The notes: generated from the sequence alone by a model not told the origin. A stretch of 64,000 nt of DNA from Gammaproteobacteria bacterium (GCA_024234955.1 JACKNK010000002.1:186001-250000); one strand, 5' to 3'; counted from the stretch's first letter, positions 18,701 through 26,707 are shown. Made by a program: numbers and translations.

Positions 18701-19453
18701 CCGCTGGCGGTGGAGGCCGCTCCGGCGCCGGAGCCGCCGCCCGCTGGGGTGGCTGCCGATGTGACGGTGCGTCTTGGGGACGACGTCCGTATCGATGCGT
18801 TTGACCTGAAGGCGCGCCTGGGCGGGCGTGTACGGGTGAGACTCGACAAGGGGCGTGAGCATGCGGAGGGCCGGATCGATGTTCGCGAAGGCCGTTACAA
18901 GGCGTATGGCCAGGCGCTCACCCTGGCGCGCGGCCATCTCATGTTTGCCGGTCCTCCGGATAACCCGTCGCTTGATCTTCGTGCCACACGCAAATCCGCA
19001 GACGGCCAGGTGACCGCGCATGTCGATGTCACCGGAAATCTGCATGCACCGCGCCTCACCGTAGGCAGCACCCCTTCGAGCAGCGATGCCGATGCGCTTT
19101 CCTATCTGCTGACGGGGCGTCCGCTGAGCGAGGCGGGCAAGGGCGGCAAGATCGATGTGTACGCGGCGGCATTGGGCTTGGGGATCGACAAGGGTGCGCC
19201 GCAGCTTGCCGCAATCCGTCGGGAATTCGGCCTGGATGAACTCGGGATCGACACCGGGTCGGGCATTGAGGCCACCTCGGTGAAGCTGGGCAAGTACCTG
19301 AACCCGGACCTGTTCATCGGTTACAGCCTGAATGTGTTCGACAACACCGGTGCGGTGCTCGCCCGCCTGCGTCTCGCGGAGGGTCTGGACCTGGAAGGGC
19401 GCAGTGCCCGGACACAGTCGGTCGATCTGATCTACAAGATTGAATCCGATTAA
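15788..19453 (+). CDS. tamB: Translocation and assembly module subunit TamB
   Basis: Inner-membrane-anchored AsmA-like protein spanning the periplasm and pairing with TamA. It has 1221 residues from a TTG overlapping the tamA stop (TTGA). A single N-terminal transmembrane helix (about 16-38, LLIVALLLAGLVLWLLS) is followed by a long beta-rich repeat region and the C-terminal DUF490 domain (about 960-1221, with SDADALSYLLTGRPLSEAGK, LGLDELGIDTGSG and KYLNPDLFIGYSLNVFD). E. coli TamB is about 1259 residues. A Pro/Ala/Glu-rich insert (about 970-990) interrupts the C-terminal half, and a 12-base triplicate at 16031 gives a GPTDGPTDGPDDG loop. It is very likely co-transcribed with tamA. Confidence 0.93.
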   Translation: MSLHQRLAGLRRRPWLALSAGLLIVALLLAGLVLWLLSTESGLRFAWRQLDPMLRAAGVQVRAVEGVLLGTPSLRDVRVLTGPTDGPTDGPDDGRIAIDRVQLEPIWGALWHGELRLAHVTLKTLEVTLDGTASEPLDLENLPVPELPEIRLPIRLRIDALRVASLRIQQRGERLFEGHLAAVLSAAEPGLTLTSLSVTGTPWNVQARGFLPFTGDGALQWQTDWTSTDPNQPLAGELTLSGTLAKVGFEHRLVEPFELDARGVLEPGFGNAQPWNPGFRLALNWVDGALPVPDDGIRVSAGSAQLQGGLLQFAVDLKTALTVAGGATLPLTLSAQGRPNVLEVERLSIVDGDTSAVLSGTVSWRDTLTAALDVVLNDLDPGRWVTDWPGRVGARFHVDAQAGKGSQAIRARLRIDALSGRLRGADIAGSGQIAWQDGALGFDALTLNSGRNRLELNGQLSGLAASAPHLDLRGSLKLPEPGTLLPGASGYLDTDFKALGTWPRLGLDLKTRGEAITWPEAGLALGKIEADWRMGTGSERSQDTLSANIEIDQMRVGGTGIDRLGAQLQGNLDAHRLALAMTLPIGSDTVTLDARAAGAVKAHDGMWAGQITNLNLASKGLGEWRSPSPVALSFAGDQASLERICLNQNESALCGAGRWRKGTGLRADLETRELPLKRVIRAADALAGFEMPALVADVGALLNARARIDGERIDVDVAPMKGRLRWRDPPLDFPETLPFTVGEARYRQQHGHGEVKAVVELDGRAHLDVALSHGSKRDPEAVSGTLQAKSDDLAWLAATLPGVREVRGDLSLAATLGGRLSAPNLTADGRLRVKSATLADLGTQIQDAELRVHATPDGQGIRLDGELPLVAPAQGDRAGRTGRLTLSGEVLVDGPQLDLHLGGDTVPVLRLADVYMDARPDLHFHQAGQQRSLSGEVFVPTVDIVIASAPASTLKVSPDEVIIGETPDAGAPLAVEAAPAPEPPPAGVAADVTVRLGDDVRIDAFDLKARLGGRVRVRLDKGREHAEGRIDVREGRYKAYGQALTLARGHLMFAGPPDNPSLDLRATRKSADGQVTAHVDVTGNLHAPRLTVGSTPSSSDADALSYLLTGRPLSEAGKGGKIDVYAAALGLGIDKGAPQLAAIRREFGLDELGIDTGSGIEATSVKLGKYLNPDLFIGYSLNVFDNTGAVLARLRLAEGLDLEGRSARTQSVDLIYKIESD
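16031..16066 (+). repeat. 12-bp tandem repeat inside tamB (3 units)
   Basis: Three head-to-tail units GGCCCAACCGAT, GGCCCAACCGAT and GGCCCAGACGAT encode GPTD-GPTD-GPDD near residue 82 of TamB. The repeat is in frame, so gain or loss of a unit would only change loop length. Confidence 0.85.
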
Positions 19454-19546
19454 CAAAACCGAGGCTCGGTGCGATTACGGCGTACCGAGTCGGCGTGCTA
19501 GCGTAACCACGGCCCGCAATGGGTGTCCTCTTGAGGTTGATGTGGC

Positions 19547-20395
19547 ATGGAACAGATAGACAGCTGGCATAGCACGATACTGAACAGCCTCAGCGATGTC
19601 GGGAGAATGCTCGGCGCGTATCTGCCCAGCCTGCTCGGGGCGATCGCGGTATTGATTCTGGGCTGGCTGCTCGCCAGAGGCGTGCAGGCGCTGATCCTGC
19701 GTCTCGGGGAGGGGCTGGATCGCTTTGCCAGTCGCATGGGCTGGCGCCGTCATACCCGCCGACTGGCGGTGCAGCACACCCCGGCGCAGATTCTCTCGGC
19801 GGTGATGTTCTGGCTGGTGCTGTTGCTGGCGCTGACCCTGGCAGCGGATGTGCTCGGTCTCCCTGGGCTGGCGAGTGGTCTGGGCAAGCTGCTGTCGGTG
19901 CTGCCCGCCCTGTTTGGCGCCATTACCATCTTCCTGGTCGGCTTCCTGTTCGCGAACGTGGTCCGTGAGGCGATCGTGCGGGTCAGTAGCAGTGGCCATG
20001 CGGCGCGCGGCATCCTGGTCGCACGTCTGCTGCATGGTCTGATCCTGGCGATCAGCGCCCTGATTGCATTGGGCCAGCTGGGTGTCGATGTCAGCCTGCT
20101 TGCGGCACTCATCATGATTGCGTTCGCGGCGCTGATGCTGGCCATCGCGCTCGCTTTCGGTCTGGGCGCACGCGGCACCGTGACCAACATGATCGCCGCG
20201 CATTATCTGCGTCGGGTGTATCGCATCGGTAACCGGGTGCGAATCGGCGACATCGATGGCGAGGTCCTGGAATTCACGCCGACGACAGTGCTGATCGAGA
20301 CTGAGGAAGGGGTGATTTCGGTGCCGGCCCATTGGTTTGAGCAGCAGGCGGCGATGCGCGTCGATCTGGAACCGAATGACGAGATGGAGACCTGA
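19547..20395 (+). CDS. MscS-like (CmpX-type) mechanosensitive ion channel family protein
   Basis: A 282-residue inner-membrane protein with five hydrophobic segments. The first TM-helix repeat is AYLPSLLGAIAVLILGWLLA. The short MscS-type beta part follows (RIGNRVRIGDIDGEVLEFTP, then TVLIETEEGVISVPAHWF). It is a paralogue of the protein at 9657. It opens a tight four-gene unit with a membrane-less MgtE-like protein (1 base apart), a full MgtE and a TerC protein. The grouping suggests a channel linked to divalent cation balance rather than only to osmotic downshock; this is inference from neighbours. Confidence 0.82.
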   Translation: MEQIDSWHSTILNSLSDVGRMLGAYLPSLLGAIAVLILGWLLARGVQALILRLGEGLDRFASRMGWRRHTRRLAVQHTPAQILSAVMFWLVLLLALTLAADVLGLPGLASGLGKLLSVLPALFGAITIFLVGFLFANVVREAIVRVSSSGHAARGILVARLLHGLILAISALIALGQLGVDVSLLAALIMIAFAALMLAIALAFGLGARGTVTNMIAAHYLRRVYRIGNRVRIGDIDGEVLEFTPTTVLIETEEGVISVPAHWFEQQAAMRVDLEPNDEMET

Positions 20396-20396
20396 T

Positions 20397-21281
20397 ATGG
20401 CCTTCGGTCTCAACCCGCTGGCGGTGGCCTTCGTCACCGATCATCCCCATGAAGCGGCTGCCGTGCTGGCGCTCCACCCGCCCGCAACGCTGGCGGAGAC
20501 CCTGCATGACACGCTTGCCGCCAAGGACTTTCGCGGACTCGGCGTGACCTTGTGCGCGCTGCCACCGGCGATTGCCTCGGATGTCCTCGTGGCCTGGCCG
20601 ACCCCGAGCCTGGGCAAGGCACTGGCAGCACTCAACGACGATGAACTGGCGGGGTTGCTTGGCATTCCCGGCGCGGCCACCCGAAAGCGGCTGCTGGATG
20701 CGTTGCCGAAGCGGCGGGCGGTGCTGCTTCGGCGCCTGCTTGCCTATCCGCCGGGCAGCATCGGCCAAGCCATGCAAAGTCGTGCCCTGACGCTGATCAG
20801 CGGCACCACCGTGAAGGACGCGCAGCAGTTGTTCAAGCAGGAGAGTCTGCCGCTCAGCGAGAGCGCATTCGTGCTCGATGCAGGTCGCCGCGTGCTTGGC
20901 ATCGTGCCCTTGCCGGCGCTGGCCGGCGCGCCGGAAACCGAGGAGATAGACCGGCTCATGCAGCCGTCTCCGGTCCATTTGAAAGCACTGCAAGGGGTGT
21001 ACTCGGTGCGCGAATTGAGCGCCTGGAACACCCATCCGCGTCTTCCGGTGCTCAATGCCCAAGGGCGATTTGTCGGCGTGCTCACCCACGCCGCCGCCTT
21101 GGGGCAGGTGATGCAGGATGAAGCGGGCGCACGGGTGAATCAGGATCCGAGCGCGGAGTTGATCGGCGGCCTGTTGCAGGTCGCGGAAGCCTTGTGGATC
21201 CCGTTGGCGCGGCTGTTTGCGGCCGCCGCCGGCGACACCCGTCATCGCCAGGAAAGGGAGCATGACGATGGCCGCGCATGA
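20397..21281 (+). CDS. MgtE-like cytosolic domain protein (MgtE_N plus CBS), no membrane part
   Basis: A 294-residue soluble protein. The start is at MAFGLNPLAVAFV, with GGAGA a few bases ahead. Residues 15-125 resemble the MgtE N-terminal superhelix (HPHEAAAVLALHPPATLAET, LNDDELAGLLGIPG). A CBS-like pair follows (about 125-245, with ESAFVLDAGRRVLGIVPL and RLPVLNAQGRFVGVLTHAAA). The C-terminus (IGGLLQVAEALWIPLARLFA) is one amphipathic or weakly hydrophobic helix, so the five-helix Mg2+ pore is absent. Its 3' end overlaps the full-length mgtE gene by 14 bases. It may be a regulatory subunit that assembles with that MgtE or a degenerated duplicate; sequence alone cannot tell. Confidence 0.78.
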   Translation: MAFGLNPLAVAFVTDHPHEAAAVLALHPPATLAETLHDTLAAKDFRGLGVTLCALPPAIASDVLVAWPTPSLGKALAALNDDELAGLLGIPGAATRKRLLDALPKRRAVLLRRLLAYPPGSIGQAMQSRALTLISGTTVKDAQQLFKQESLPLSESAFVLDAGRRVLGIVPLPALAGAPETEEIDRLMQPSPVHLKALQGVYSVRELSAWNTHPRLPVLNAQGRFVGVLTHAAALGQVMQDEAGARVNQDPSAELIGGLLQVAEALWIPLARLFAAAAGDTRHRQEREHDDGRA

Positions 21282-22593
21282 CGTTTCCGATGCCCTGACC
21301 CGCGCGTTTCTGGCGGCACATCCGGAGCGCGCCGCCGACCGCCTCGAGGAGATGGACCCGGACGACGCGGCGGCGCTGCTGGAGCCGTTGCCCGCCGCGC
21401 TGCTCACGCCGGCCTGGGAATCCATGTTGCCGGACGCCGGGCGTGAGCTGCTGCGCGCCGCCAGTCCCGCCCTGGCCCGCAAGGCGCTCAACCTGATGCA
21501 GCCCCCGCGTGCGGTGGCCCTGCTCGCCGGCCTGGATGAGGACGAGCGTACCCAGTTGCTGGCCAGTCTGAGCGAGGTTGCCCAGCGCGATCTGCAGCGA
21601 CTGCTCGCGTTTCCGGCAGATTCGGCGGGCGCGATGATGGACCCTCGGGTGCTCACCCTGCGCGCCGATCTGAGTGCCGCCGCCGCCCTTGAGCGCCTGC
21701 GTCGCGACTCGCGCAATCGGCGTTCGGCGCATGGGCGACGCATGCTGTACGTGGTCGATGACAGCCATCGTCTGATCGGACGCATCGAATTGCAGGATCT
21801 GGCCCTGGCATCGCCGGACGCACCGCTGTCCGGTCTGCTCGATCCCGTCGATGCGGTGGTCAATGCCCTGGATGACAAGGATGCGATCGTCGAGGCACTG
21901 GAAGATCGCGACCTGAGCAGCTTGCCGGTGGTCGATGGTGACGGTCACCTGATCGGTGTGGTGCGTCACGATCAATTGTTGCGCACCGCCCGCGAACAGG
22001 CGGTGACCGACATCCAGACGCTGTTCGGTGCCAGCGCCGACGAACGGGCGTTGTCGCCGGTGGGATTCACCGTGGCCAAGCGCCTGCCCTGGTTGCAGAT
22101 CAATCTGCTTACCGCGTTCCTGGCGGCGGCCGTGGTCGGGGTGTTCGAGGACACCATTGCGCGGTTCACGGCCCTGGCCGTGTTGTTGCCGGTGGTCGCG
22201 GGTCAGTCCGGAAATACCGGCGCGCAGGCGCTGGCGGTGGTGATTCGCGGTCTGGCCCTGCGCGAGGTTCGCCTGCTGCAATGGCCGGCGATCCTGCGCA
22301 AGGAGCTATTTGTCGCCTTGATCAATGGCCTGGGTGTGGCGGCAACGACCTGTATTGCGGTGTATCTGTGGTCCGGGTCCAGTGGTCTGACTCTGGTGAT
22401 CGGTCTGTCGATGGTTGCGTCCATGTTGATCGCCGGGGTGGCCGGGGCGGGCGTGCCGCTGCTGTTGACGCTGTTCCGCCTCGATCCCGCGCAGTCTTCA
22501 TCCATTGTGCTGACCACAGTCACCGACATTGCCGGCTTTTTCAGTTTTCTCGGCATCGCCACGCTGCTCGCACATCTGTTACCCCCGGGCTGA
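21268..22593 (+). CDS. mgtE: Magnesium transporter MgtE, second copy
   Basis: A 441-residue MgtE, close to the usual family length of 450 and shorter than the 541-residue copy at 5008. The ATG at 21268 has AAGGGAG 7 bases ahead; an ATG 6 bases upstream is too close to that site. MgtE_N domain (1-130), CBS pair (about 130-250, with RMLYVVDDSHRLIGRIELQD and LPVVDGDGHLIGVVRHDQ), then five transmembrane helices with QSGNTGAQALAVVIRGLALR and the Asp of VLTTVTDIAGFFSFLG that lines the Mg2+ pore. It overlaps the membrane-less MgtE-like gene and is followed after 5 bases by terC. Confidence 0.92.
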   Translation: MAAHDVSDALTRAFLAAHPERAADRLEEMDPDDAAALLEPLPAALLTPAWESMLPDAGRELLRAASPALARKALNLMQPPRAVALLAGLDEDERTQLLASLSEVAQRDLQRLLAFPADSAGAMMDPRVLTLRADLSAAAALERLRRDSRNRRSAHGRRMLYVVDDSHRLIGRIELQDLALASPDAPLSGLLDPVDAVVNALDDKDAIVEALEDRDLSSLPVVDGDGHLIGVVRHDQLLRTAREQAVTDIQTLFGASADERALSPVGFTVAKRLPWLQINLLTAFLAAAVVGVFEDTIARFTALAVLLPVVAGQSGNTGAQALAVVIRGLALREVRLLQWPAILRKELFVALINGLGVAATTCIAVYLWSGSSGLTLVIGLSMVASMLIAGVAGAGVPLLLTLFRLDPAQSSSIVLTTVTDIAGFFSFLGIATLLAHLLPPG

Positions 22594-22598
22594 ACGCG

Positions 22599-23321
22599 AT
22601 GCTTGAACTCCTCACCGATCCGCATGCCTGGGTCGCACTGCTGACCCTGACGCTTCTGGAGATCGTCCTCGGCATCGACAATGTCATCTTCATCAGTGTG
22701 CTCGCGCAACGCCTGCCGGCGGCGCAACGTCAACGTGCGGCCCGGCTCGGTCTGGCCCTGGCGTTGCTTACCCGGGTGGCGCTGCTGGGGATGTTGTTCT
22801 GGCTCAGCGGTCTCACCGCGACCCTGTTCTCCGTGCTGGGTCACGCGGTCTCGGCGCGGGACCTGATCCTGTTCGGGGGCGGCTTGTTCCTGATGGCCAA
22901 GGCGACGACCGAAATCCACGCCACGCTCGAAGAGGCTGGCGAGCGCGAGGCGCCGACCCACGAGGGGCAATCGAGGTTCTGGAGTGTGGTGGCGCAGATC
23001 GGCCTGATCGACGTGGTGTTTTCGCTCGATTCGGTCATCACCGCGATCGGTCTGGCGCGGAACCTGTCGATCATGGTCGCCGCCATCGTCATCTCCATTG
23101 CAGTGATGATGGTTGCAGCGGATGTGATCGGTCGCTTCGTGGATCGCCACCCGACCCTGAAAATGCTGGCCTTGAGCTTCCTGATCCTGATCGGTTTTGC
23201 CCTGGTCGCTGAGGCGCTGGGTCTGACTGTGCCGAAGGGCTATATCTATTTCGCGATGGCCTTTGCCACCACGGTGGAACTGCTCAACCTGCGTCTGCGT
23301 TCACGACATCGCGCGGACTGA
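22599..23321 (+). CDS. TerC family integral membrane protein
   Basis: A 240-residue protein with about seven transmembrane helices and the two acidic TerC signatures, LEIVLGIDNVIFISVLAQR near the N-terminus and VVFSLDSVITAIGLARN in the middle. TerC/YgdQ-type proteins are linked to tellurite resistance and, in several bacteria, to Mn2+ export and metal loading of exported enzymes. A hydrophilic loop (residues 110-125) separates the halves. The start is 5 bases after the mgtE stop, making it the last gene of the MscS-MgtE-TerC unit. The cation handled is not evident. Confidence 0.88.
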   Translation: MLELLTDPHAWVALLTLTLLEIVLGIDNVIFISVLAQRLPAAQRQRAARLGLALALLTRVALLGMLFWLSGLTATLFSVLGHAVSARDLILFGGGLFLMAKATTEIHATLEEAGEREAPTHEGQSRFWSVVAQIGLIDVVFSLDSVITAIGLARNLSIMVAAIVISIAVMMVAADVIGRFVDRHPTLKMLALSFLILIGFALVAEALGLTVPKGYIYFAMAFATTVELLNLRLRSRHRAD

Positions 23322-23482
23322 GGGGTTGCCGTCCCTCCCAGCCTGCATATAGGCGCGGGTTTGCCGGTGCGGTAAGGTCTTCAGCGTGTTTCACCGGCCC
23401 TGGGGCGCGCCGTCAAATCCGCTCATAGGCCGACGGCATGCCGTAGCCGGGTGTTTTTTTAGAACTTTGGGATGTGCCGAGA

Positions 23483-25222
23483 ATGTTTCGTATCCGTCGC
23501 CTTCACGACGCCACCTTGCCGATCAACCGCCATGTGATCGCGCAGATCCAGGACATTATCCGCGAGCAGTTCCAGGATGTTGCGGACTTCAAGATCCGTT
23601 CGATTCCGGAGATGCTCGACAACCCGATGAAATACGATTTCCGCTCGGTGTTGTTCGTCTGCGACGACCGCCGGGGGAAGGTCAAGGGCTTTGCCCAGTT
23701 TTCGGCGGAGCCGTCCCTCGGGTTCGGCTTTCTGGACCTGATCGCGTTGCCCAATGCCAGCAAGGGCGGCGGTCTGGGGGCGGCATTGTATGAGCGCGTA
23801 CGCGAGGAGTGTCTGAGCCTTGGCCTGAAGTGGCTGCTGTTCGAGTCGCTGACCGATCTGCCGCAATACAACCCGGATCCGATGCTCCTGAAGGCCAACC
23901 GGGCGCGGCTGCGCTTTTATGAACGCATGGGCGCACGCCCCGTCCTCGGCACCCTGTGCGAACGCCCGCGCAAGGCCAATGCCGACAATGCCTACTTCCT
24001 GCTCGCGGACGATCTGGACAGTGAGGCGCCACTCGATGCCACGTTCGCGCGCGCCGCGATGCAGGCCATCCTGACGCGCAAATATCGCAAACGGATGCCG
24101 GCCCGGGACATTGAAGAGGTGGTGGCATCGTTCGTCGATGATCCGGTGCGCCTGCGCCCATACCGCTACATCAAGGAACGTGCGCCGAATCCGCATCGGG
24201 GCATACCCAGCGATCTCAAGATCGACCTGGTGGTGGCCGACCGTCACGACATGCACCACATCACCGATCACGGCTATGCCGAATTGCCGGTGCGGGTGAG
24301 TTCCATACTCGAAGAGCTGGAACAGACCGAACTGTTCGAGCGTGTACCGCGCCGACATTTCGGCGACAAGCACATACTTGCCGTGCACGACGCCCGCTTC
24401 GTGAGCTATTTCCGGGATGTGGCGATGACCATCGACCCGGACAAATCGCTGTTTCCCGATGTTTTTCCGATTCGCAAGAACGTCGGTCAACCCCGTAAGG
24501 TGGCCTCGCACGCCGGCTATTACTGCATTGACGTTTACAGCCCGATCAATCGCAATGCCTATCTCGCCGCACGCGACGCCGTGGATGCGGCGTTGACGGC
24601 GGCGCGGACGATCGAGACCGGCAGCGACATCGCCTACGCCCTGGTTCGGCCACCGGGCCACCACGCCGGCAAGGACTCCTTCGGCGGCTACTGTTATTTC
24701 AATTCCACCGCGATTGCCGCGCATCACCTGACCAGTATCGGTCGGGTTGCGATCCTCGATCTCGATTACCACCACGGGAACGGTCAGCAGGAGATTTTCT
24801 ACGATCGCAGCGATGTGCTGACGGTCTCGATTCACGGCGACCCGGCGGTCGAATATCCGTATTTCAGCGGTTACAAGGAAGAGATCGGCGAAGGCGACGG
24901 CGAGGGTTACAACCTGAACATCCCGCTCAAGCGTTCCATCGGGGGGGATGTCTATGCCAAGGCCCTGGCCCGGGCGATGCAGCGCATCAAGGCGTACAAG
25001 CCGGAGGTGTTGGTGGTTGCCCTGGGGCTGGATACCGCGCAGAACGATCCGTCCGGCACCTGGCAGCTGGTTGCGGACGACTTTGCCGCCAATGGACGCG
25101 CCGTCGGTGCGCTCGGTTGCCGGACCCTGGTGGTTCAGGAAGGCGGTTACGATTGCGCCGTGCTTGGCCGAAACGCGCTCGCCTTTCTCTCCGGGCTCTG
25201 GACTGCCTATCACCGCAAGTGA
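23483..25222 (+). CDS. Fused GNAT N-acetyltransferase / class II histone deacetylase-like amidohydrolase
   Basis: A 579-residue two-domain protein. Residues 1-185 form a GNAT-like acetyltransferase (SVLFVCDDRRGKVKGFAQFS, SKGGGLGAALYERVREEC as the acetyl-CoA loop, RLRFYERMGARPV). Residues 215-579 form a zinc amidohydrolase of the histone deacetylase/acetylpolyamine deacetylase type. Key residues are visible: the double His in PPGHHAGKD (393-394), zinc ligands D428 and H430 in DLDYHHGNGQQ, and the third ligand D517 in LGLDTAQNDPSG. One polypeptide could therefore both add and remove acetyl groups. A GTG at 23474 is an alternative start; the ATG has GGGA upstream. marC originally followed after about 18 bases, now separated by a MITE. 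Confidence 0.88.
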   Translation: MFRIRRLHDATLPINRHVIAQIQDIIREQFQDVADFKIRSIPEMLDNPMKYDFRSVLFVCDDRRGKVKGFAQFSAEPSLGFGFLDLIALPNASKGGGLGAALYERVREECLSLGLKWLLFESLTDLPQYNPDPMLLKANRARLRFYERMGARPVLGTLCERPRKANADNAYFLLADDLDSEAPLDATFARAAMQAILTRKYRKRMPARDIEEVVASFVDDPVRLRPYRYIKERAPNPHRGIPSDLKIDLVVADRHDMHHITDHGYAELPVRVSSILEELEQTELFERVPRRHFGDKHILAVHDARFVSYFRDVAMTIDPDKSLFPDVFPIRKNVGQPRKVASHAGYYCIDVYSPINRNAYLAARDAVDAALTAARTIETGSDIAYALVRPPGHHAGKDSFGGYCYFNSTAIAAHHLTSIGRVAILDLDYHHGNGQQEIFYDRSDVLTVSIHGDPAVEYPYFSGYKEEIGEGDGEGYNLNIPLKRSIGGDVYAKALARAMQRIKAYKPEVLVVALGLDTAQNDPSGTWQLVADDFAANGRAVGALGCRTLVVQEGGYDCAVLGRNALAFLSGLWTAYHRK

Positions 25223-25239
25223 GGGTGAGCCTTACCTTG

Positions 25240-25399
25240 GGAACCTCTGATCGAATCATTCACGGACATCTGAAGTCTGAAATCACGGCTTTGCGCGTTG
25301 CAAAACTTGCGAATAGCAGGCTATTCGCTGCGTTTTGCGCGTTGAAACCCACGATTTCATGCATCCATTTGAGCCGCGCCTGAATAAATCAGAGGTTCC
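25240..25399. mobile_element. MITE-like fold-back element, copy 2 (160 bp)
   Basis: Bounded by the perfect 12-bp inverted repeats GGAACCTCTGAT / ATCAGAGGTTCC and flanked by an exact 4-bp target duplication CTTG (25236-25239 and 25400-25403). The element is a long imperfect palindrome centred on the hairpin GCGAATAGC-AG-GCTATTCGC (25309-25328). It is very similar to copy 3 at 44884. It lies between the deacetylase gene stop and the marC ATG, which is only 5 bases beyond its right end, and its right terminal repeat carries AGAGG. Confidence 0.92.
25391..25395 (+). promoter_or_regulatory. Ribosome binding site of marC supplied by the MITE end
   Basis: AGAGG within the right inverted repeat of the MITE lies 9 bases ahead of the marC ATG (25405). 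Removing the MITE and one CTTG copy restores a spacer in which GGTGAG (25224-25229) would be 11 bases from the ATG, so the insertion seems to have replaced the original site. Confidence 0.55.
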
Positions 25400-25404
25400 C
25401 TTGT

Positions 25405-26043
25405 ATGGAAAATTGGAGCGAATACACCCGCCTGTTCATTGCCTTGATGGTGATCATCGATCCGTTCATGGCATTGCCGATCCTGCTTTCGGATACGCAG
25501 GGATATTCGCGCCCGGAGCGTGCCCGGGTGGTGCGCATTGCGGCGTTTACCGTGTCCATCGTGTTGCTGGTCACGGCCTGGTCCGGGGAGTCGATCCTGT
25601 TGTGGATGGGCACCAGTCTGGGATCGTTCCGGGTCGGCGGCGGTATCGTGTTGTTGCTGATGGCACTCGCCATGTTGCAGGCGCGTACCGACCGCTCCCG
25701 TACCAGCCCGAACGAACAGCTCGATCTGGCCTCCCGCGCGTCCATCGGGGTGGTGCCGCTGGCGATTCCCTTGCTTGCCGGTCCGGGTGCGATTTCCACC
25801 GTGATCATCGCCATGAATCGCTCACAGGCGGAATTGCATGGCCTGATGGTGTCGGTCGTGATCGTCGCCGTGGCCCTGGCGCTATGGCTGGTCTTGCACC
25901 TGGCGGAGCCGATCGCCCGGGCGCTGGGCGACATCGGCCTGAAGATCCTGCATCGACTGTTCGGCCTGATCCTCGCCGCGATCGCGGTGGAGGTGATGAG
26001 CAACGGCCTGAAACAGTTGTTCCCGGTACTGGCGGGGAGCTGA
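25405..26043 (+). CDS. MarC family membrane protein
   Basis: A 212-residue integral membrane protein with six hydrophobic segments, the MarC/SnatA fold. Typical segments are LMVIIDPFMALPILLSDTQG near the N-terminus and ASIGVVPLAIPLLAGPGAIS in the middle. The function of the family is unsettled: one archaeal homologue is an amino-acid (glycine) carrier, and the former antibiotic-resistance role of E. coli MarC was withdrawn. The ATG lies 5 bases after MITE copy 2. It was probably second in an operon with the GNAT-deacetylase gene before that insertion. It converges with the phosphoesterase gene 6 bases away. Confidence 0.88.
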   Translation: MENWSEYTRLFIALMVIIDPFMALPILLSDTQGYSRPERARVVRIAAFTVSIVLLVTAWSGESILLWMGTSLGSFRVGGGIVLLLMALAMLQARTDRSRTSPNEQLDLASRASIGVVPLAIPLLAGPGAISTVIIAMNRSQAELHGLMVSVVIVAVALALWLVLHLAEPIARALGDIGLKILHRLFGLILAAIAVEVMSNGLKQLFPVLAGS

Positions 26044-26049
26044 TGCCGC

Positions 26050-26577
26050 CTATTGCTGTGATTCGATGCCCGGGACCGGCAGCAGCTCGAAGCGCATGGT
26101 TGCGAGGTCGCCCAGTACGTAGGTGGCTGGGCCGTCGAGACCGGCGCAGCTGCCCGGATCGACGATCTGGGTGCTGCCACCTTTGACGTTGGGCACCGCT
26201 TCGATGCGTGCCTTGTGATCGTGACCGTAGCAGACCAGGTCCCAATCGCCGGTCGCCGCCATGCCCAGGCCGTAGTGCGGGTAATGCACGATGAAGACCT
26301 TGCGGCCACCGAGCTCGATTCCGGCATCCTGGCCGTAGTAGTTGTAGAACGCACCCGGCCGATGCGAACGGCGCGACAGGGTGACCAGATCGCCGGTGTT
26401 GTTGCCATGAATCACATGCATTGGCAGACCGATGTGTTCGCACGCACCGAGAGTGCTCGGCGCCACCACGTCACCGCAATGGATCACGCCTTCGGCGCCA
26501 CGCGACTTGGCGTCTTCCAGCGCGGCAACCAGGGCGCGGCGATTGTCGTGACTGTCGGAAACGATAGCGATCTTCAT
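26050..26577 (-). CDS. YfcE/MJ0936-type metallophosphoesterase
   Basis: A 175-residue cytosolic phosphodiesterase of the calcineurin-like superfamily. Metal-binding motifs are in order: DSHDN (D8, H10), GDVV (D36), GNN (N60) replacing the usual GNCD, HYPHYG and GHDHK. Family members hydrolyse model phosphodiesters with Mn2+ or Ni2+; the natural substrate is unknown. The start at MKIAIVSDSHDN is chosen because upstream codons in the same frame encode an Arg-rich stretch overlapping the divergent kinase promoter region. It is transcribed divergently from the histidine kinase, with 130 bases between starts. Confidence 0.88.
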   Translation of the reverse strand: MKIAIVSDSHDNRRALVAALEDAKSRGAEGVIHCGDVVAPSTLGACEHIGLPMHVIHGNNTGDLVTLSRRSHRPGAFYNYYGQDAGIELGGRKVFIVHYPHYGLGMAATGDWDLVCYGHDHKARIEAVPNVKGGSTQIVDPGSCAGLDGPATYVLGDLATMRFELLPVPGIESQQ

Positions 26578-26707
26578 GGCGAGGCCAGGCAACTGCGGTC
26601 GGACCGCGAGTCTATCAGCAATTACTAATGATCGCGCTCTGCGCCTCAACATATCGCCGGGAACTTGCCTAAAGTCTTCCCATCGTCTCCGCCACATCCG
26701 CCTCTCG

